From positions 1 through 7,964 of the forward strand of contig DETO01000157.1 of the NCBI GenBank assembly GCA_002362135.1: a stretch of 7,964 bases of DNA, given 5' to 3'. A program made the translations under genes and the position numbers. This DNA is from Ruminococcus sp. UBA3286 (lineage in GTDB: Bacteria; Bacillota; Clostridia; Oscillospirales; Ruminococcaceae). Of this stretch, positions 1 through 3,847 are shown one piece after another (within the stretch, counting starts at the first letter, position 1; every line of letters begins with the position of its first letter). The notes beneath the pieces were generated by a model. The model ran no database searches. It was not told where the DNA came from and saw nothing but the letters and a program-made list of their open reading frames with translations.

Positions 1-67
1 CCGCGTTGTCGTCGTCACCGGGCGTCAGCCCGCTTTCCTCCTCCGCCTTGCTATGACATATTTTCAT
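1..67 (-). CDS. Partial small unrecognised ORF, cut by the window edge
   Basis: On the minus strand an ATG at 67-65 opens a frame that runs off the left edge with no stop, giving 22 visible residues that start MKICHSKAEEESG and continue with an acidic stretch (GDDD). A purine-rich AAAAAGGGAA sequence lies just upstream (80-71), 3 to 5 bases from the ATG, which is close but usable as a ribosome binding site. It follows the 107-331 gene on the same strand by about 40 bases, so the two could be co-transcribed. No family is recognised from so short a piece. The main doubt is whether the frame stays open beyond the window. Confidence 0.4.
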   Translation of the reverse strand, partial: MKICHSKAEEESGLTPGDDDNA

Positions 68-106
68 TCGTTCCCTTTTTGCCGCTTATCAAGTTGATTG
101 ACTATA

Positions 107-331
107 TCATTTTGATTCTTCATCTTCTTTTTCAAGTAATACCAAAGCAACTAAAGATTCTTTATGCAAAGAATCCTGACTGTAATTAACTCCCACAACA
201 TCATGTGTCATATGCGCTACTTTCCAGCCTTCGTCCAAAAGCTTATTTATACGAGTAAAATAATTATTTTCATTTATATCATCTTGTCTCGTATAATCAC
301 GGCTGTTGCTCAAATAAACTAATTTCTGCAT
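107..331 (-). CDS. Small hypothetical protein, 74 aa (DUF4177-like pattern)
   Basis: This encodes a 74-residue soluble protein with no signal peptide or membrane segment. The start is supported by a GTGAGG ribosome binding site about 7 bases upstream of the ATG on the minus strand. The middle reads INKLLDEGWKVAHMT and the end ALVLLEKEDEE. A short beta strand, then 'LL-x-EGW-x-V', then a hydrophobic strand, recalls the small DUF4177-type fold, but the match is by eye and weak. The gene is AT-rich and lies downstream of the tRNA-Ala terminator, so it probably has its own promoter; I could not place a convincing one in 332-402. Its function is unknown. The real-gene call rests on the ribosome site, the absence of competing frames and plausible protein composition. 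Confidence 0.65.
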   Translation of the reverse strand: MQKLVYLSNSRDYTRQDDINENNYFTRINKLLDEGWKVAHMTHDVVGVNYSQDSLHKESLVALVLLEKEDEESK

Positions 332-402
332 ATATTTTACCTCACTTTATACATTTTCTGTAAAATAGATTTATCTTCATGCGCGGAATAATTTCAGATA
401 AG

Positions 403-456
403 AAAAAAATTAGCGAGTCTTGCGAGCGGTCACGTGAACCGTCCGCGGCGACTCGC
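403..456 (-). terminator. Rho-independent terminator of the tRNA-Ala gene
   Basis: On the minus strand the sequence 4 bases after the tRNA 3' end forms a long hairpin. The outer stem is GCGAGTC (456-450) with GACTCGC (419-413). The inner stem is CGGT/ACCG around a TCACGTG loop, separated by a two-base internal loop. It is followed by TAA and a run of seven T (409-403). This is a standard intrinsic terminator placed for the tRNA transcript. Confidence 0.85.
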
Positions 457-459
457 CGC

Positions 460-535
460 TGGTGGACTTGAAGGGGATCGAACCCTCGGCCTCTGCGTTG
501 CGAACGCAGCGCTCTCCCAGCTGAGCTACAAGCCC
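460..535 (-). tRNA. tRNA-Ala, anticodon CGC
   Basis: The minus strand gives a complete 76-base cloverleaf. The acceptor stem GGGCTTG pairs with CAAGTCC, the D arm contains GCTC AGCTGGGA GAGC, the anticodon stem is CTGCG/CGCAG around loop TTCGCAA, and the T arm is GAGGG TTCGATC CCCTT (one G.U pair). The CCA tail is encoded. The anticodon in the loop is CGC, which reads the alanine codon GCG. The third acceptor pair is G-U (G3:U70), the classic alanine identity element, which independently confirms the amino acid. The gene has its own promoter at 546-574 and its own terminator at 403-456, so it is a single-gene unit, transcribed divergently from putP. Confidence 0.97.
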
Positions 536-545
536 TTATAAATAA

Positions 546-574
546 ATTTTATCACACAGAAATGAGTTTGTCAA
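546..574 (-). promoter_or_regulatory. Promoter of tRNA-Ala
   Basis: Reading the minus strand, a perfect -35 TTGACA (574-569) is followed by a 17-base spacer and the -10 TAAAAT (551-546), five of six matches to TATAAT. Transcription would begin near 540, a few bases before the mature tRNA 5' end at 535. Confidence 0.85.
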
Positions 575-625
575 GTCTTTTTTAGAATTTTATGAAGATT
601 TTTCATAAAAGAAAACAGAAAAATG

Positions 626-654
626 TTGACGAAAAGTTAAAAATCGTTTATAAT
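626..654 (+). promoter_or_regulatory. Promoter of the putP-type gene
   Basis: The -35 TTGACG (626-631) and perfect -10 TATAAT (649-654) are 17 bases apart, predicting a start near 661 and a short leader of about 26 bases. It is divergent from the tRNA-Ala promoter, with about 50 bases between the two -35 boxes. No operator-like palindrome is evident between them. Confidence 0.85.
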
Positions 655-686
655 AATATTACCAAAAAATTGTAAAGGAGTAAATT

Positions 687-2222
687 ATGACAAGCTCAAC
701 GATCATCATTCTGATAACCATTGTCGCTTATCTTGCGATAATGGTTATCATCGGCGTTGTATTTTCGAAGAAAAATTCCAACGTCGGCGACTTTTATCTC
801 GGAGGCAGAAAGCTCGGCCCGATAGTGACGGCTATGAGCGCGGAAGCTTCCGACATGAGCAGCTGGCTGCTTATGGGACTTCCCGGAGTTGCATATCTCA
901 CGGGCGGAGCGGAAGCAGGCTGGACTGCTATCGGACTTGCTGTCGGTACATATGTAAACTGGCTTATAGTTGCGAAAAGACTGCGAATTTATACGCATCG
1001 CTGCAACGCAATCACGATTCCCGACTTTTTCGCTAAACGATACCGCGATAAAAAGGCTCTTATGGGTATCACAGCCCTGATAATCCTGATATTTTTCGTT
1101 CCCTATACAGCTTCGGGATTTTCAGCCTGCGGAAAGCTTTTCAGCGAACTTTTCGGTTGGGAGTACCATACTGCAATGATAGTCAGCGCTGTTATCATCA
1201 TCGCTTACACCTGCACGGGCGGATTTCTTGCGGCAAGCTTCACAGATCTTATCCAGAGCATAATAATGACAGTAGCCCTGATAAGCATCGTTATTTTCGG
1301 CATAGTTACGGCAGGCGGACTGGACAGCGTTATCGACAATGCCAAGGAGATACCCGGCTATTTCTCGCTGATGAATATTCATAATCTCGAAACGGGCGGC
1401 TCGGATAAATATTCGCTGCTGACGATAGCTTCGCTTATGGCATGGGGACTGGGCTATTTCGGAATGCCTCACGTTCTTCTCCGTTTCATGGCTATCGAGG
1501 ACAAAAACAAGATAAAGACTTCCAGAAGAATCGCTTCCGTATGGGTAGTAATTTCAATGGCGGTCGCAATTTTCATTGGATTTATCGGCAATGCCATCAC
1601 AAAGGCAGGCAGTCTTGAGGTTCTCGACGGCAGCAATTCCGAGAAGATAATCATCAAGATCGCGCAGTTTATGAGCGAAAAGAACGCTCTGCTTGCAATA
1701 ATCGCGGGTCTTGTTTTCGCGGGAATCCTCGCCTGCACAATGTCAACGTCCGATTCGCAGCTTCTTGCGGCTTCTTCAAGTATGTCCGAGAACATAATCA
1801 AGGGCGTATTCGGCATAAAACTTACCGAAAAGAAATCCATGCTCATTGCAAGAGTAGTACTTGTGGTTATCGCGGTTCTCGGCGTTATACTCGCATGGAA
1901 CAGCAACAGTTCCGTATTCCGCATAGTTTCATTCGCATGGGCAGGATTCGGCGCAACGTTCGGGCCTGTAATGCTCACATCGCTTTTCTGGAAGAGAACC
2001 AATAAATACGGCGCGATTTCGGGAATGATAGTAGGCGCTGTCATGGTATTCCTGTGGAAGTTCGTGATAAGCAAGATCGGCGGAGTTTTCGCGATATACG
2101 AGCTTCTTCCCGCATTCATCGCAGCCCTCGCAGTTATAATTATTGTTTCGCTCTGCACTCCCGCGCCTGAAAAGGAAGTTGTCGAGGAATTTGAAAGCGT
2201 ATCTGCCGAGATGAAAAATTAA
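687..2222 (+). CDS. putP: Sodium/proline (solute) symporter, PutP type
   Basis: This encodes a 511-residue polytopic inner-membrane protein of the sodium:solute symporter (SSS) family that would import proline, or a related solute, with Na+. Length is normal for PutP (about 500). Landmarks are FYLGGRKLG (37-45), SAEASDMSSWLLMGLPG (51-67) with D56 matching the Na+-site Asp55 of E. coli PutP, GGFLAASFTD ending at D187 (the second conserved Asp), GYFGMPHVLLRFMA (256-269), TMSTSDSQLL (351-360) matching the Na+/substrate helix, and the LFWKR-AISGMIVGA segment near residue 437. The start is fixed by AAAGGAG at 674-680, six bases before the ATG. It has its own promoter and no co-directional gene close downstream. 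Family is certain. The exact substrate is inferred, since close SSS relatives carry pantothenate, sugars or other solutes. Confidence 0.92.
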   Translation: MTSSTIIILITIVAYLAIMVIIGVVFSKKNSNVGDFYLGGRKLGPIVTAMSAEASDMSSWLLMGLPGVAYLTGGAEAGWTAIGLAVGTYVNWLIVAKRLRIYTHRCNAITIPDFFAKRYRDKKALMGITALIILIFFVPYTASGFSACGKLFSELFGWEYHTAMIVSAVIIIAYTCTGGFLAASFTDLIQSIIMTVALISIVIFGIVTAGGLDSVIDNAKEIPGYFSLMNIHNLETGGSDKYSLLTIASLMAWGLGYFGMPHVLLRFMAIEDKNKIKTSRRIASVWVVISMAVAIFIGFIGNAITKAGSLEVLDGSNSEKIIIKIAQFMSEKNALLAIIAGLVFAGILACTMSTSDSQLLAASSSMSENIIKGVFGIKLTEKKSMLIARVVLVVIAVLGVILAWNSNSSVFRIVSFAWAGFGATFGPVMLTSLFWKRTNKYGAISGMIVGAVMVFLWKFVISKIGGVFAIYELLPAFIAALAVIIIVSLCTPAPEKEVVEEFESVSAEMKN

Positions 2223-2245
2223 TTTTTACTTGTGCGGCGTTATCA

Positions 2246-2300
2246 GGGGAGACTCTGTCTCCCCCGAACTCCCTCTGCATAAGGGACTCAGTCCCTTATG
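2246..2300 (+). repeat. Two tandem perfect stem-loops after putP
   Basis: Stem-loop A is GGGGAGAC (2246-2253), loop TCT, GTCTCCCC (2257-2264). Stem-loop B is CATAAGGGAC (2278-2287), loop TCA, GTCCCTTATG (2291-2300). Neither has a T-run, so they are not ordinary terminators. B runs directly into the TTATGAATCCCA block that starts the repeat element at 2296, and may be its 5' part. They could also protect the putP mRNA 3' end. Confidence 0.7.
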
Positions 2301-2413
2301 AATCCCAAAATTAAATTACTCCCATACCCATAAATGGGTATGGGAGTAATTTTAACGTGGATAATAGAGACAGATCTTTATTCAGAGAGATTCAGGGGGG
2401 AGAGTTTCCCTGA
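2296..2413 (+). repeat. Copy 1 of a dispersed, structure-conserved stem-loop element
   Basis: The element begins with TTATGAATCCCA (2296-2307), which also appears, reverse-complemented, at the window end (7953-7964). It contains a perfect palindrome with 19 bp arms (AAATTACTCCCATACCCAT at 2313-2331 and its complement at 2334-2352) and loop AA. A second stem-loop is ATCTTT/AGAGAT (2374-2379 and 2386-2391, one U.G pair). A third is TCAGGG/CCCTGA (2392-2397 and 2408-2413). Copy 2 at 7849-7964 has the same three stems at the same spacing. The family is not one I can name; it could be a MITE-like or BOX-like repeat, or a structured RNA. Copy 1 could double as the putP transcript end, because TTTT follows the main stem. 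Confidence 0.7.
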
Positions 2414-2452
2414 TAATGACGAAAAGAAAAATAGATTTTAATGATAGTATTA

Positions 2453-2481
2453 TTGACAAATCAAACCATATGATATATAAT
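2453..2481 (+). promoter_or_regulatory. Consensus promoter of the 2550-7068 operon
   Basis: A perfect TTGACA (2453-2458) and perfect TATAAT (2476-2481) are separated by the ideal 17 bases. Transcription would start near 2488. This is the strongest promoter in the window and precedes four same-strand genes without another convincing promoter between them. Confidence 0.85.
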
Positions 2482-2492
2482 AAGTATAAAGT

Positions 2493-2521
2493 AAGACCGC
2501 ACAAAAAAATTGTGCGGTTTT
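2493..2521 (+). promoter_or_regulatory. Terminator-like stem-loop at the very start of the operon leader
   Basis: ACCGCACAA (2496-2504), an AAAAA loop and TTGTGCGGT (2510-2518) form a 9 bp stem followed by TTT (2519-2521). It begins only a few bases after the predicted start near 2488. It could be an attenuator, a 5' stabilising hairpin, or a terminator for readthrough from putP. The short T-run (four T, counting the base paired at 2518) argues for leaky termination. Confidence 0.6.
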
Positions 2522-2549
2522 GCCTAAATTACTGAAAAGAGGTAATATT

Positions 2550-2768
2550 ATGGATATCAAAGCAAAGATCGAGGAACTTGTTTCCAAGGTCAAAAACGAT
2601 AAGGATTTCGCCGAGAAATTCAGAAAAGAGCCTGTTAAGGCAGTTGAGGGGATTATCGGTATCGATCTCCCCGACGATCAGATCAACAAGATAGTTGACG
2701 GCGTAAAAGCAAAAATCAGCCTTGACAGTATCGGCGGCAAGCTTGGCGGAATTTTCGGAAAGAAATAA
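2550..2768 (+). CDS. 72-aa small protein, Nif11/NHLP-leader-like pattern, Gly/Lys-rich tail
   Basis: This encodes a small, charged, helix-rich protein with no signal peptide. The start at 2550 is set by AAGAGG (2537-2542), 7 bases upstream; an in-frame TTG at 2520 lies inside the leader hairpin and is not used here. The N-terminal half is amphipathic (MDIKAKIEELVSKVKNDKDF), followed by FAEKFRKEPVKAVEGI (20-35), IGIDLPDDQINKIVDGVKAKI (36-56), and a tail, GGKLGGIFGKK (62-72). The 'F-x-x-x-DP-x-x-A-(L/I)-x-x-x-G-(I/L)-x-(L/V)-P' layout resembles leader regions of Nif11 and nitrile-hydratase-type RiPP precursors, and the tail looks like a short cationic amphipathic peptide. No RiPP maturation enzyme is in the window, so a stand-alone role is equally possible. 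It heads the operon under a consensus promoter and is probably well expressed. Function unknown; the family link is tentative. Confidence 0.8.
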   Translation: MDIKAKIEELVSKVKNDKDFAEKFRKEPVKAVEGIIGIDLPDDQINKIVDGVKAKISLDSIGGKLGGIFGKK

Positions 2769-2798
2769 TTGGTAGATCAATATCTTAAGAGAATTCTA

Positions 2799-2829
2799 AG
2801 AGCCTGTCCGGTATTTGCGGACAAGCTCT
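2799..2829 (+). other. Intercistronic stem-loop
   Basis: AGAGC-C-TGTCCG (2799-2810) pairs with CGGACA-A-GCTCT (2818-2829) around a 7-base loop, with a single C/A mismatch. No T-run follows (GAGATAAT), so it is not a terminator. It sits in the 89-base gap between the small protein and the glycosyltransferase and could protect the 3' end of the first cistron after processing, giving unequal expression of the two genes. Confidence 0.55.
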
Positions 2830-2857
2830 GAGATAATACAGAATTGGAGTGACATAA

Positions 2858-3847
2858 ATGACAGAAAAATGCAATACGCTGTATATGGTTATCCCGTGCT
2901 ATAACGAGGAAGAGGTTCTTCACGAGACCGCAAAACAGCTGAAAGTCAAGTACGAGCAGCTTATCGGCAGCGGAATGATCTCGCCCGAAAGCAGGATAGT
3001 TTTCGTAAACGACGGCTCGCGCGATAAAACGTGGCAGATAATATGCGAACTTCATGAAGCCGAACCGCAGTTTTTTTCGGGGATAAATCTTGCACGTAAC
3101 AGCGGTCATCAGAACGCCGTTCTTGCAGGTCTCATGACCGTCAAGGATATATGCGATATGGCGATTTCGATGGACGCCGATCTTCAGGACGATATCAACG
3201 CCATTGACGCTATGGTTGAAAAATATCTTGAGGGAAATCAGGTGGTATACGGCGTCAGAAGCGCGCGCAAAACCGATACTTTTTTCAAGAAATTCACGGC
3301 GGAAGGCTTTTATAAATTCATGAAGATAATGGGTGCGGACGTGGTGTATAATCATGCCGATTTCCGACTTATGAGCAGCCGCGTTCTTCAGGAACTTTCG
3401 GGATATAGGGAAGTAAATCTTTTCCTGCGCGGACTTGTGCCGCTTATCGGTTTTCAGAGCTGTAACGTTTATTACGAACGTCATGAAAGATTCGCGGGCG
3501 AAAGCAAATATCCCCTGAAAAAAATGTTGTCCTTCGCTATAAACGGCATAACTTCATTCAGCACGAAGCCGCTGAAACTTATCACGACTATGGGCTTTAT
3601 CATGTCGATTATCAGCATTTTGGCGATGTTGTGGACAATCGTCGTCAAATTCATGGGAAAATCGGAGCTGGGCTGGTCAAGCACGGTCTGCTCGATATGG
3701 TTTATCGGCGGTTTGCAGCTTCTTGCATTGGGAATTATCGGGGAGTACGTCGGCAAGATATACGCCGAAGTCAAACAGCGTCCCCGTTATATCGTCGCAG
3801 ATTTTATAAATAACTCGGAATCGAAAAATATTTCGGAGGAAAAATAA
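2858..3847 (+). CDS. Family 2 glycosyltransferase, GtrB/CsbB/DPM1-like, membrane anchored
   Basis: This 329-residue enzyme probably transfers a sugar from a nucleotide sugar to a polyprenyl phosphate at the cytoplasmic face of the membrane. GT-A motifs are in order: VIPCYNEEEVL (11-21), VNDGSRDKTW (50-59), ARNSGHQNAVLAGL (79-92), DADLQDD (106-112, the metal-binding DxD) and RHERFAGESKYPL (208-220). Two C-terminal membrane helices follow (about 241-263 and 276-295), then the basic tail KQRPRYIV. This length and two-helix layout match GtrB, YfdH and CsbB. The start is fixed by GGAG at 2846-2849, 8 bases upstream. The stop overlaps the next ATG (TAATG at 3845-3849), so the downstream secreted protein is translationally coupled. 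No GtrA flippase or final transferase is in the window. The sugar and acceptor are not predictable. Confidence 0.88.
   Translation: MTEKCNTLYMVIPCYNEEEVLHETAKQLKVKYEQLIGSGMISPESRIVFVNDGSRDKTWQIICELHEAEPQFFSGINLARNSGHQNAVLAGLMTVKDICDMAISMDADLQDDINAIDAMVEKYLEGNQVVYGVRSARKTDTFFKKFTAEGFYKFMKIMGADVVYNHADFRLMSSRVLQELSGYREVNLFLRGLVPLIGFQSCNVYYERHERFAGESKYPLKKMLSFAINGITSFSTKPLKLITTMGFIMSIISILAMLWTIVVKFMGKSELGWSSTVCSIWFIGGLQLLALGIIGEYVGKIYAEVKQRPRYIVADFINNSESKNISEEK

Noticed and set aside
403..535. Integration site of a mobile element at the tRNA-Ala 3' end
   Set aside because: The tRNA is followed by its own intact terminator, and no direct repeat of the tRNA 3' end or integrase is visible in the short left flank.
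1469..2158. 229-codon minus-strand ORF inside putP
   Set aside because: Shadow of a strongly conserved membrane protein gene; composition and lack of a ribosome site do not support it.
2520..2549. Longer start (TTG at 2520) for the 72-aa protein
   Set aside because: The TTG lies in the leader hairpin and has no ribosome site, while ATG 2550 has AAGAGG at good spacing.
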